Source of the DNA: Apus apus
Taxonomy: Eukaryota > Chordata > Aves > Apodiformes > Apodidae
NCBI RefSeq assembly: GCF_020740795.1
Contig: NC_067282.1
Coordinates: 180,820,274 to 180,884,273 of the forward strand
Direction: 5' to 3'
DNA: 64,000 nt
Under the pieces are notes generated by a model. It made no database searches and was not told where the DNA came from. It saw only the letters and a list, made by a program, of their open reading frames with translations. Of the stretch, positions 39,501 through 53,000 are shown one piece after another. The position numbers and the translations under genes were made by a program. Position 1 is the stretch's first letter, and every line of letters begins with the position of its first letter.

Positions 39501-42500
39501 CCTTTTCACAGGTCCTGCTGGACAACAAAGGATGCAGCTGCCATGTGGCTTCTACCAGGAGAGGGAAGGCAGAATCCAGCCGCCCCAGCCTCCCACTGTG
39601 GTGAGGAGGGTTAGAAAGCAAGGGGGTTCTGCCCCATCTCTCGTAAGACCGCACGCCAGCCCCAGTGCCTCTTTGTGCACCCGATGTTGTGTTATCTTTG
39701 TTTTGTCCTGGCAAGATTATAAAAATTTGCCACACATCTGAATATCAAATCGTGACAGTGTACAGCTTTCCCAAGTATCCTCATGGAATAGGTGAAACAC
39801 TGGGTCTTATGACAGAAGCCAGCCTGCTCTCAAGGGGAAGTTCTGAAAAAGCTGCAAAGACAATACAGATCTCCCAGGTCCAGTCTGCTCTCTCATCTTG
39901 CAACCACAGATCTCCTCCCTGGCCACAACGTTCATCCTGTCTATCATCTGCTGTGGTTTAACTCCAGTGGGCAGCTAGAGCTGCCCAAAATCACTTGCTC
40001 ACTCCCTCCTCATGGTGAGACAAATCACGCTGATGAACTCTTGATGTATCTTGCACTCCACAACACAGACACAAAACAGAGCAGCAGGGGAATATGGAAG
40101 TTTATAGTGCTGCCTTACCCTAAAACTGTGCTGGCTTCTTGCCTTGAAACCAGAAGGGTACTTGTGGACTGAACTGTGCCTGCACAGCCCACCTCATCTT
40201 TTCATCAATTTCCTGCACACAAAAAAATTCAAAGGCTAAGCCTGTCGTTCACAGAAGCCAGTCATGTACCTGCTGCTGGTGCTTGTCCTCTGCAGCTGCC
40301 TGGGTTGTCCGTAAACTAGTTATCAAGTCTTCCAGGCGATTATGAACCTACAGAAGCATTAGAAGAAGCAAGAAGACACACTGGGACTTTCCAGACTGAA
40401 GTTTACCAAAAATAAACATCATATACACCTCTCCACCTCTTTGCTCCCATAGTATTTACACCCAGCACCAATGATCAAAAAGGCCATTGTCTGGTGTCAC
40501 TGTAAAACTGATTGCAATCATCACCTCTGCTGTTTGCTCCAGGGAGCGAGAACACCATGTGGGATACAAAAGATCTCCAGTGAAAGCTGACAGGAGCAGC
40601 TTTTCTCATTCACAGTGCATTTGAAAACTATGTTCTCTTAACCAAAGGGGAAGAACCAGCATCCTGCCTGTCTTCCCTCCTCTCTTACCAGTATCACTAC
40701 ACTGAATTCAGCCTTCACAAGCAGTTATTTTCAAAATCTCTTCAGCACTAATTAACAACTACAGTCATAACAAGAACCCCAGTTCCATGGTTACAATAAA
40801 AAATAATTTGCTTCATACAGGCCACAGATGAAAGCACCTTCTCTTAGATGGCGGAAGGGCCAGGCTGCTTTCCCAGCAGCCTGTATTCAGCAGAACGCAG
40901 GAACTGAGTGCCCTGGGCTCTCCAGGAAAACCTCATCTTAACATTTCCCCACAGCAATAGGTGACTAGGCTCAGAAGCTCACAAAATGGGAAGTTTAGCA
41001 CCAGCTTACCGAGGCAGATGCTTGCAGGTCTCTTTGAAGGGCTTCAATCCTTTTGCTTTGTTGCTGGACTGTAGCTTCCAATCTTGCATTTTCAATTTCG
41101 AGGCTTAAGAAGAAATACAGATCTTATTACTGAAACCCACCAGAGCACCAGTTCTCAAAGAACAGTGTGAAATACCATCATCTCAACCAAAAGCATCCTT
41201 CAAAATCCTGTATTAACTTGCTGTAATGCAACAAGGGTATTTTTTTTTTTTCACACAATCCCAAAAAGCCACAGATACCTTGCTTCACTGTATTATTATG
41301 CTCTCACCGTTGCACATGTTCTTCCAGTTGTTTTATAGTAGTGTTAGTCCCAGAAGATGTCAAAAGGAGGTCCTGCAGTTTTTGGGAAGAATCTCTTACT
41401 TCTCTTTCCTTATTATCCAAGGCAATCTTCAAGTCATGAATAGAATGCTCAGACTGAAGATGCTGTTCTTCCAGCTCCTGCAACTGTAAAATCACAGTAA
41501 GAATCCACAGCAACCAGTGGAGCTTTTATATAGAGGAGTCAACTGCTGCTGAAGAATTCAGGTACTGCAGATGTCTGCACAAACCCTCTACCCAAAGCAC
41601 CATAATCATTTAACGTACATTCAAATCTTCACTTTTACTGGTAAATGAACACAACCTGTGTTACTTCATCCTCTTTCAGACTGGCCTCTCCCATGACTCC
41701 ACTGGTTTCCTATAGCATGGTTGTAAGACACCACCCCTCCTATCCTTTCAGTGACTTATGACACTCTATATCCACTTGTTTGCTCCTCCATTGAAAACAT
41801 AAATTAAAAAGTTCATCCTTCTCTTAAAGTGATTTCACATCCTACTCATAAGGAGATTAAGGTGATTTCTATTTCAGAACTCTGAGGCCTATATATCTGC
41901 AGTTTTTTTAAGAACACTGCAAGAAGTGGTCCCCACCTCAGAAAGTAGCTTACAATTCACTTGCAAGAAGGCCACTTAAGGATGGGAAATTACAGCAGGG
42001 CCAAACAAGGGAGAAAAAAAAAATAGATATACATGCAGAGTAAGTCACAAAAGCATTCAGAATTAGCTATATGCTGGTTAATGAAGTTAAATCCATTTTT
42101 CTGCTGGTCACAAGTGGTGTTCCCAGGGGCCAGCTCCATTTAATATCTTCATCCATGATCTGGACAAGGGGATTGAGTGCATCCTCAGGAAGTTTGCAGA
42201 TGACACCAAGGTGGGAGGGAGCGGTGATCTGCCTGAGGGTAGGAAGGCACTACAGAAGGATCTGGACAGGCTGGATCGATGGACCGAGGCCAACTGTATG
42301 TGCTTCAACAGGCCAAGTGCCAGGTCCTGCACTTGGGTCACAATAACCACAGGCAACACTACAGGTTTGGGGAAGAGTGCCTGGAAATCTGCCTGGCAGA
42401 AAAGGACCTGGGGGTGCTGGGTGATAGCTGGCTGAATATAAGCCAGCAGTGTGCCCAGGTAGTCAAGAAGGCCAACACCATCCTGGCTTGTATCAGAAAC

Positions 42501-45500
42501 AATGTGGCCAGCAGGACTAGGGAAGTGAGTGTCCTCCTGTCCGCTCTGGTGAGGCCACACCTCAAGTGCTGTGCTCAGTTTTGGGCCACTCACTGCAAGG
42601 ACACTGAGACACTGAAGGGCGTCCAAAGAAGGGCAATGAAGCTGGTGAGGGGTCTACAGCACAAGGCTTCTGAGGAATGCCTGAGGGAACTGGGGATGTT
42701 TAGCCTAGAGAAAAGAAGGTTCAGGGAAGACCTCACTGCTTTCAAAACTACCTGAAAGGAGGCTGTAACAAAGTGGGTGTTGGTCTTTTCTCCCAATTAA
42801 CAAATGTCCTGGCTTGAGCCAGGACTAAGCCAATTTTTCTTTTACTTCTTTTTTTTTTTCCTTTAGAGAACTCTCCTTTAACTAGCGGCAAGTTTTCCAG
42901 CTAATGGACTAATAACACTGGAATGTTTATGTTACAGCCAAGAGATCAAGGACACTTTGCTCTGCTTTCTGAATTTCTAGCTTTGGATGCTAAAGGAGCA
43001 GAAGAGTCATATCTGCAACCCTCCCATAGGGAGGAGTGGACTAGATGGACAGCAAATTTGACCACTGATATTCCACAGAATACCACTGATAGACCCTGTA
43101 TAAAGCCAGGGATCATGGAAATAAGCCCCTTCCTTCCTCCTCTTCTCTTCCATCTATGGCTGGCATCCAGGGACAACTCCATCTATCCATCACCATTGAC
43201 CCCCAGGCTTGTGCACCCTCGTAACTCTCCCCTCAGCTCCCATCTGCTCTGCTGCTCTCTGGCAGTGCTCTGGGACATTTGCAAGTGTCTCACAGCTCAG
43301 GAGAGTGCCGTGGGAGTTGCTGGGGGTGGGAGGAGGTAATAAGGGTTTTGCACATTCCTGAACATATTTGTATATACAATTGTATATATTTTCTGTTAGC
43401 ATTAGTATTTAATTAAAGCTGCCTAGTTTGGTTTTCAATCCGGAAAGTCTCTCTCTCCTTATTTTCTCTCCCGTCCCTACCTGGGTAGGAGGGGGAGGGG
43501 ATTGAGACCATTATCATCAGCATTACTATGCTGATCCTGAGTCAAACGGTGACAAGTGAAAGGACAGGAGGAAATGTCCACAAGTTGTTACAGGGGAGGT
43601 TGAGCTTGGATTTTAGGAACAGTGTTGTCACTGAAAAGATTGTCAGGCACTGGAACCAGCTGCCCAGGGAAGGGGTTTAGCCACCACCTCTGGAGTTATA
43701 AAAAGACATGGAGATGTGGTGCTTAGGGACAGGATTTAGTGGTGGACTTGGCAGTGCAAGGATAACAGGTGGACTTGATCTTTAAGGACTTTCCCAACCC
43801 AGACACTTCTATGGTTCCATGTTACCTGGGGAGGTGTGAGGGGAAGCACAGCCAGGTTAAAGAAGGCCAAATGCAGCAGTCCAGTATTTCTACTGTTCTT
43901 CAGAAGGTTTGCAAAGCACCTCAGCAGATAGAAACCCTTGACCAAGTAAGGACATAGTGTCCTCATGCCAAAGACATGGACACCAAGTTTATAAAACAGT
44001 GCCATCCATTCACACACCATCCAATTTATCACCTTGAAGTTTTTTCTAGGATTTTAGGACAACATGATGTACCTTGGTTTTAACCTTTTCCAATTCCTTT
44101 TGCAAGCGCAACTTCTCTTCCTCCAGGTCTTTGCGGTAACGCGTAGAAACTTCCAGCGAAGCTTCTGACATGGATTGCTTTTTAAGAGCATCAGCAAGCT
44201 CCTGCTGCAGCTGTCTGACCATGCCCTAGTGAAATAGTTACATGAACATGAAGAAAGTTGTAAGAACATGAAATATGTCTTTAACTTCTTTGGTTATGCA
44301 ATTAGACCTGTCTCGGGCCTGAACTCAGGTATGACATTTGCCTGCCATCAGCAGGCATCTGCACAGGTGATGAATTCTCTTCACCTTTCTCAGCTAAGCA
44401 GCTCCAAACTAGCAGCAGCTGTTCATGGGGATTTCTTTCCTAATACATAAAACAGGCTCAAGACACAAACATACACTGGAATAATTAGTTTTTTTTCCTA
44501 ACAAAACCCAAAGAAATCTGTTGTGATGTAAGACCCATAGTTTGACAGCAGATACTACTCTGATGACTAACAACAGGACTTTGTATTAGATCCTTTTTGG
44601 TTCTGTTTCTCCATTATACAAATACAATTAAATTAATACCAATGTCTGAAAGGGATTCACAGATTAAAACAAGTGATAGCACTGCTGGAGTTCCTCCCCC
44701 CCCCTTCCTCTCTCCTTAAAGAAAGTGACAAATGAAGAATAAAGGGTTATCTGACACATGCAGATAGTTACCTCACTCAAAAGATTCTGGATCTGAAATG
44801 AGGAAGGAAATGCAATTTTAAAGCATTATTCAAGTCATTATGGGAGACAAACCTCACACCAGAGGGTCTAAAGAAACACTCAGTATGACTAGTTCCTATT
44901 GTCCAGAAAGGAACGGAAGATTAACAAAATGGGGAAGGCAACTTTTAAATCATTGCTCCACCTCAGACCAGTAGAATACCCTCTCAATAAAAAAAAACAT
45001 ACCTGCTCCAAGGAACATATATAGCAATGCACTCTGTCCTTACCTACAGCTTTTTCAATTGTGTGCCTATTCCTCACTCCACCCTCATCTTCATTGTCTC
45101 CTGCCTCTTGTGAAAAACCTTCTACATGCAGAAATGGGAGCAACACTTGGCTCATGCATGTTTGAGGCACAGAAACTTAACAGCCGTGCTCTGCACGTTT
45201 CACACCTGGGTACTGAGTGAATTTGCAGCAAGACAATTTAACTGATTGTTCTAATGAGCCTTCTGGCTTGTCCAGTTAATTAGTCTTTCACGGAGCCACA
45301 AAGAACAAAGTTAATATTACTGCACATTATAAAATACAGAAGAGAAAGCTCAGGTCACTGCTAATAGTCTTATACACTGCTAATAGTATGTACTTTACCT
45401 CTCTTTCTACTTTGTCAGACTCATATTTAAAGACTTGTTCTCTTAAATCGGTACACCTGGCACTTAATTCCTTGTTTCTCTCTTCCACTAAGTGAACTTG

Positions 45501-46994
45501 CTTTTCAGTATCAGCTCTGAGTTTATTGAAAATTTCATTAAACCGGTCCTGCACATCATTCACTACTTTTTCTTTGATGATCCCCTTGTTCTGCATATCT
45601 TCCAGTTGCTGGTGGAGTAGAAGGTTTTCACTCTGAAACTGGGCCAGTCGCTCCTGCATGGATTCCTGCTTTATCATCAATTTGCTTACTTGATCCTTCT
45701 CGAGTTGTCGAGCTTGATCATGTTCCTTTGCCTGACACTGGGCTTGACTTAACTCTTTTTGTGTTGTTTCTAAAAGAGATGTTTTTTCTCTTAGTGTTTG
45801 TTTCAACTGGTGGAGCTCATTCTCTAGACTGTTAGCTTTGCTTTCAGCTGTACTTAGCTGCTGAGACAAGCTCTTGGTGGTTTCTTGCACAGTAGAGAGG
45901 TCATGATGGAGCTTGTCTTGCAAGCGAAGCCATTCATCACGTTCTCTCTGAAACGTTCTTTCAACGTCACCTTTTGAGGACTGATGACGTTCCAGTTCTT
46001 GAACAGCAGTGTTCAGGCGGGAACGAAATGATTCAATTTCTGTCTCCAACCTGTCTTTGGCTTCTTTGGTCTGCTCAAGTTTGGAAGTTAGCACTACAGA
46101 TTCTGTCTTCAGTAAGTTTAGCTGTGCATTGTACTGAAAAGCTGTTTGTGTTAAGGCTTCCTCATTCAGCTTAAGTTCCTTTTTGAGATCTTCATTTTTT
46201 TCTTTCAAAGTTTCATTTTCTTCTAAGTATTTCCCTTCTTCCTCCTGGTGCCTAAGTCTTGCTTGATCAAGTTCTAATCTTAGCATAGCAATCTCATCTT
46301 GTAGTAACTGATTTTTGTATAACAAATCCTTTTCTCTCTCAACATCAGATTCCTAAATGACAGAGAACATGAATAATTAGCCAGCTGGCAAATGAATCTA
46401 CACAAACATTTCCACATTAAAACTATGTTTCAACATTTCTAATACTGCAGCATCACTTCAAAGATGAGAGTGAAATTTCAGGTAACACATAAGTTACTCT
46501 ATGAACCCACGTACTTGTATAATGTGTGCACACAATGGAAGTGTAATATACCCTTAAAACCTAAATAAACATCACAAATTGAGAAGACCTTTCTTTCCCC
46601 TCCTTAAATCTGCAACCAAATAATGAAATTATTTAAAATATCTGAAGTAGAAAGCTTTCAAAATGACATTGCTTACTTCTACGTGCACATCTTTAAAATA
46701 TTCCCCCTTTAAAGTTAATTTAGTTGTGTTACAAATCTGGTAAAAAGAAGGCTGAAAAGCATATTTTCCTTCTTAAATGTCTTTAAAACACATCCTTTTG
46801 TTCTATTGATGGTTAGATATACAACTCAATCATCCCTGAAATGCAACGGTCTCGTGTATTTCATATTTATTATATATAGACATTTTTCCCACACCAACAT
46901 TTTCACCCCACATTTACTGGGCAGCACAACCAAGGAAAATAATTTTTCCCAGCACTGCACACTCTTTGCAAATTCAGTAAACTCTTTTCAAGAT

Positions 46995-47045
<51 letters not shown>

Positions 47046-50000
47046 TGTTTATGATTGCTTTCTGTCCTCCAACAATTCTAACTCCTTCAGAGATTTTCAT
47101 TCATTGCTGATATTCCTTCATAAGATGTTAGGATGTGGAAAAGAAAAGCGTATTTGAAACAAGTGAGTTTGAGAATGGAATAAGTAACTAAAACAAGTAA
47201 AAGGAACACAAAGAGTGAGTGTCAAACAAGTTTCAACCTGAAAAGTTTTCCCTTTTGGAAACCTTAAAAAGTGATGACAAGGTGTCTATGAAATAAGAAA
47301 TGGTGTAAACAGTGTCTTCTATTAGTTTCCTGCTTGCACATGCAGTTCAGGTACATGCAGGACTGATGCTGCTTTCAAGAATATACGGGGAAACAGAAAA
47401 GGCATTTCCACAGTGAAGTTAACACAGGTAAACTGTAAAAAATCCATCAAGTAGAAAAACAATTCTGGAAGATTATGGCTTTAGAACCAACATGATGAAA
47501 TTTCATTCAGTAGAAAACAATCTGCTTACCACCGAGTTTTTTACGACAGTCCTTCTTGTCTCTTCTTCTAGTTCCTTTTGTCTCTGAAGGTGGTGATTCA
47601 AAATTCCTTCTTGCAAGGCTCTGGCATTCTTTTCCCAAGAGAGCTGTCTCTGTGTTTCATCACGCTCCTCTTCAACCTACAGGAATACAATGAAACTACT
47701 TGCAACTTGAGAAAAATCAGAGCTAGCACTATCTTCCCGTCCTCCTTTGTGCTCTTGCAAATATTTTTGCTTCCCCACAGTTATGATATGGATCTATAAA
47801 TAAAACATTATAATTTCCTTCAGAAAAATTAAGAATACAGAATGTTTTGTAGTAATCTAGAAAAATAACTCAAAGTCAGGCTTTGTCTGAAACATAAATG
47901 AAACCTTAATTTTTTGATAAAGGAGAAAAGGAATCATGAACTTGCAAAGAACTAACTGTTCCCAACTATCCTCAAAATTTGGCAAGTTATCCAATGCCTC
48001 TTCCATGAACAAAATACCTCTTTTAGGCATACTGAAATACAGTGCCAATTATAAAGCAATCATAAAAGCAAGAAGACAAATGTTTAGCTCATTATTTAAT
48101 ATACCTGTTTCAATAACTTCTTCAGTGTCATTAATTCCATTTCTAAATTCCCTGACTGTAACTCAAGCTGCCGTTTCTCCTCCATCTCTTTACAATATTC
48201 ATCTTCTTTCCTTCTGAGTTTTTCTCTTGTTTTCTCATATAGCGATTCTACTCTGAGCCTCTTCTCCTCTTCTTGTTTCAAAGTAAATCTGGGATTGAAA
48301 GAATATTTGAGAAACTAAAGCACTGAAGTCAAAGCTAGATAATCCATATTATGAATTTGCAGAGAAAAATCAAACCATAAAAATTTTAAATCTTTTCCAA
48401 TTTATTATTTTTCTGTAATTTTTAACTTATTTAAGAATTCTAGCTTCATTCCATTATCCATGGTAGCAGGTGTACAGATACACAAATAAACTATATTTGT
48501 AAGTAAGTTGACATAGGTAAATATACAGTACCATGCACATTTCTAAAAGTTTTTTAGAAGTCATCTTCATACTACAGACATCGATCCAAAAAGGAGTTTG
48601 TTGTCGTATCAGAGCATCATGAACTTTTACTGTGATTAATACACATTTACTTAATATGCAGAGCATTGCCTAAACATTACGGATTCAGTGATTGCAAGTA
48701 TTACTGATGAAGCAGCACACCACTTAACTATGACGGACCCAAACATTTTTTGGCAAGTCTTCTCTAAGTTTAAACAACATAGGAAGGAAGACCAAGCAGT
48801 TTCTATTTACTCAAGAGTGTGGGCAGTGTTCAAAAAGAGAATCAGAAATGCAAAGGGCTGAAGTTTAATATAACTAAAATAGTAATGGAGAAAAATCTGG
48901 GAGAAACCACAGCAATTTAATTTTGAAGCTAATTTATAATGAGACCCTTAGGGAATGTCAACAACTTTATTAACTGAAAAATCAGCAATAAGCACCAACA
49001 TGGTAAAAATGGTCCGTGGTGTGTCCGCAGTACCCAAACAAGAAAGCAGTTATGGGTTTGGTAATTATTTTGAATTTTTAAAAAATGTATTTGCAATGGT
49101 CAACAAGAAAAAATATAAAAATCAAGTATTAACATGACCAATGAGCTGCCAATTGAGAATCTGCTTTATAAATTCTGCAAAACAAGTAACACTAACCACT
49201 AATAAATTATTTGGAAGACTGAAAAATAACATTTGTATTTGAATGGTTTATATTGCACAGAAAAAGCTTTAAACAAAATTTTTAGTGTAATTTCACAAAA
49301 AGTATAGCTTTTATAAGCTTAAAGTTAACATTGCTTGAGGATTTACTTAAAGCAGAAATATTAATTTTTTGTAATTGACAGATACTTGAAAATTTTGAAA
49401 AACAGCTGGAGTCCAAAACCAGGCCAAGTTGGGACTGACTGCGTCTTTCTCCTAATCCTCTTCCACATATTGGGAAGCACAACTCCTCCAAGCTTAGCTG
49501 CCTCACCCTCTCCTTGCAGGGCTGGTGCTCCTGTTCCCTGACCTGCTTGGTAGCTGTCTGCTGAACTCACACATACTAAGATCTCTCTTCTACTGGGATG
49601 CCAAAAATTGGACCCTGTGCTCTAATCACAGGGATGGATAATCACTCCCCTCAATCTCCTGGCTCTGCTGCTCTTAACACAGATTAGAATGCTGTTGGCC
49701 TTCACAGCTGCCAGCTCATACTGGCTCACGTTGGGCTTGCTCTCAGCCAAGACTGTCAGGGACTTCTCAGCAAGCCAGACCACCCCACAGTACATGAGGT
49801 CAAGGGCATCTTCCCTCCCAAGTGCAGGGCTTTGCATATCTTCTTGTGGGCCACTCTTGTCTGATGTGAACAGTGATTAAACAATGCCTGGGTGTGAAGG
49901 GAATATGGGGAGAGGGGCAATCTCAAATTTGACCTTAAAATGAAGCAAATAAATGTTCTAAGCTCTCTACTGAGTTGCAATCTCTGGAGTTACCAGAATT

Positions 50001-53000
50001 CCTAATATCATACACCAAGCGAAGCTACAAAGACAAAAATATAAAAAATATCTCATATAAATCTCCCTCTTATAAAGCTCATTTTCCCATACATCTCTTG
50101 TTCTCCTCTCTTGCTACTAAAAACACCTTTACAACAACATCCAGAAGATTCTACATGGAGCTAATATCCAGGCATTCCTATTCCCCTTCCACCCAACATT
50201 AAGTTCCTCATAGTATAACCTGCCCAAGGATTAAAATTGAAACCCGAAAGACTAGAAACTTCTCATCCTATCACCTGTACCATCAGCATCTTCTGGAACA
50301 TGAAAACTGACAAACTAACATAGCATCAGAATGCAAGGTTTCATACTTAAGGTTTTCGATATCACTTTTCCATTCCACTTCCTGGGGAGCCAATACGGAT
50401 TTAAAATCTTGAGTCTCTTCTGCTATTAATTGTGACTCCTCCTTTTTGCTTTCCAGTTTCTTTACTTCTCTACAGACAGCTGCATACCGATTCTTTTCAC
50501 GTTCTATTGTCTGTTCGTATTTAAGAAGTATGCTTCGAATTTTCAACAAAATATCAGAACCTGTTTTCAGAAAGAAAAGACACAAAGCTGCACATATGCA
50601 CAAAAACTTGCCAAAGTATAAATTATTTAATGTTTTGCTAATCTTGACCACTTTGGATGACTGCATTAAAAGGAGCTGAACTGTACTTCGCAAGAACCTG
50701 CTTCTCCAGCTCTGACTAGACAGAGAACCAACAATAAAGTAAGGCATGTTTGCTAACAATGCAGGCAGACATCCAAGCTTTGGTGAGATCACTTAATGGG
50801 TCTTGAAGGGGATCTCTAATCATGAAGAAGTATTAGACTGAAATACAGAACTAAAATACCTAGAAGTGCATACAAAGAAATCATGTTTTAGAAAAGGAAC
50901 TTGTAACAGCTGGAGACAAAGTGATTTGAAGACTTACCGGTATGACCCACACTAAGCTGTTCCAAGAGGAACATAGCCTCTTGGTAGGTTGAAGGTGGTA
51001 ATTCAGCATCCTCTGAAGTTGTGTTAGATGAGTGAGTTAAATCCACATCATCAGCTACATCGATTTGCATGCTGACCTACAAAGAATACAGTATTTTCTG
51101 TGTATAAATATTTAGTAATACAGTTCATCACAAACGTATGACTTATTCATTCTGTCATTAACAGCCCCTAGATCTGGCTCAGGTATGATAAAGCTACATA
51201 CTAGCAGCAATTTGTGCATCTGGTTAATCACTATGTAAATACCACTCCCATCTAAGTGATTAAAAGCTGATACAAGCTATTTATCAAGAAGCTAATTTTA
51301 CAGTACCTTGTTCTTTTCAGTCCCTGTTTTTGCTGCAGTTCTGGAAAACAGAAAGATATTTCAGTACGAGAATGCTTATACTGCATTATGAACAATATCT
51401 AACATCGCTCTCAAAACTTCATTCAGAAGTGAATTACACTAAAATGTAAGGTAAGAATTTTGTTAGGTGTAGCTGACGACTGAGAAAAAAACTACTATGT
51501 CTATTGGAAGGCTATTTTTTCCACAAGGTATGAGGGAAATAGTTGAAATAACTGTTCTCTGCACTTTGCTCAAAGCAACAGGAATCTTACAGCTACAGAC
51601 ATGTACATGAACAGGTATACAGTTATGTGCATTTCCTGTTTAATCCTAGAGGTTTAGCTCTCTTCAATATTGAGAATCTGCCTCTTCCAGGTCAAAGAAC
51701 TGTAATTTTGGATTCTCTAGTGTACTGGGTCTTGATGGGATGGAGTTAATTTTCTTCATACCAGCCCACACAGTGCTGTGTGTAAGGCTTCTGACCAGAA
51801 CACTGTTGATAAGACACAAATATTTGAGCCCGAAGGGGATAAAGCTGGGGGGAAAAAAAGGCAGAAAAAACAGAGATGTCTGCAGTGGAAGCGTAATTTT
51901 GCTCTTTTGTAAGTCTTTTTTCTCCCTTTTTAAAAATATAAAATATTTCTAGTTACATATGTGCATACACTCAGTAATTATTTAGAATCTGTGCACATTT
52001 TACCTTATCACTAGCTTAGCTACTACATTTAAAGTTCTCTAGGCAAAAAAATAAGTGTTTTTGAACACAAAGGGCATCAACTAGTATAGTCACATGAAAG
52101 AACAGGAATTACTGTGCATGTTAGGTTTAAAAAACTTACCTTTAGCTTTCTGGTCTATTTTTATCATTATGTAAGTTTTATTTACAACATTGCTTATATT
52201 CAGTACCTTCCTTCGTCTTCAGATGTTTCACTGAAAGTGCTATCTTCCAGTACTGGAAAATGATTCCCACTGGAAGAGCTCATCTGCTGGTTAGCCTTCT
52301 GTTTTGAAGTCTGTCCTCTATTTTTCTTCGGAACTTTGGCATTCAGGGAAAATTTACTGCATTAAACAGAAAGAAAAAAATAACCAATTGAGTACCTTCA
52401 CAGAAAATATCTCTGTGAAACAGACATACTCTCCACAACTCTCTGTACAACTACCTGAAAGGACATTGTAGAGAGCTAGGTGCTGGTTTCTTCTCACAAG
52501 TAAATAGTGATAAGACAAGAAGGAGTGGCCTAAAGCTACACCAGGGGAGGCTGAGACTGGACATTAGAACATTTTTTTTCTCTGAAAGGGTTGTCAGGTA
52601 TTGGAATATGCTGTCCAGACAGGTGGTTGAGTCACCAACCCTGGATGTGTTTAAAAGTCTTATATATGTAGTGCTTAGGGATATGGTTTAGAGATGAACA
52701 TGGCAGAGTGGGGTTAAAGGCTGGACTCAATGATCTTAACGGTCTTTTCCAACCTAGATGATTCTATAAGATGAAGTCCAGAAACAACTAAGATAAAAGT
52801 ATCTATGATAAAACACAGACTTAATTTCAAAGATTGTGAAAAATACCCAGGTATTTAAAAAATCTTCCCCTAGGAATGATGGGGAAATGTGGAAACTGAG
52901 CTAGACTCAGGTAAAGCTGGAACAGACCTAATATGCCCATCAGAGGAAGTATCTAGAGCAGAGAGATTCCTTTGAAGGACAGACAGGAAAAAAAAAAATC

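Noticed and set aside
42279-42755. 158-codon open frame
   Set aside because: It is the reverse-transcriptase tail of a CR1 LINE, not a host gene.
46806-47054. Open frame with repeated Tyr-Ile
   Set aside because: Its C-terminal part is only the translated AT microsatellite.
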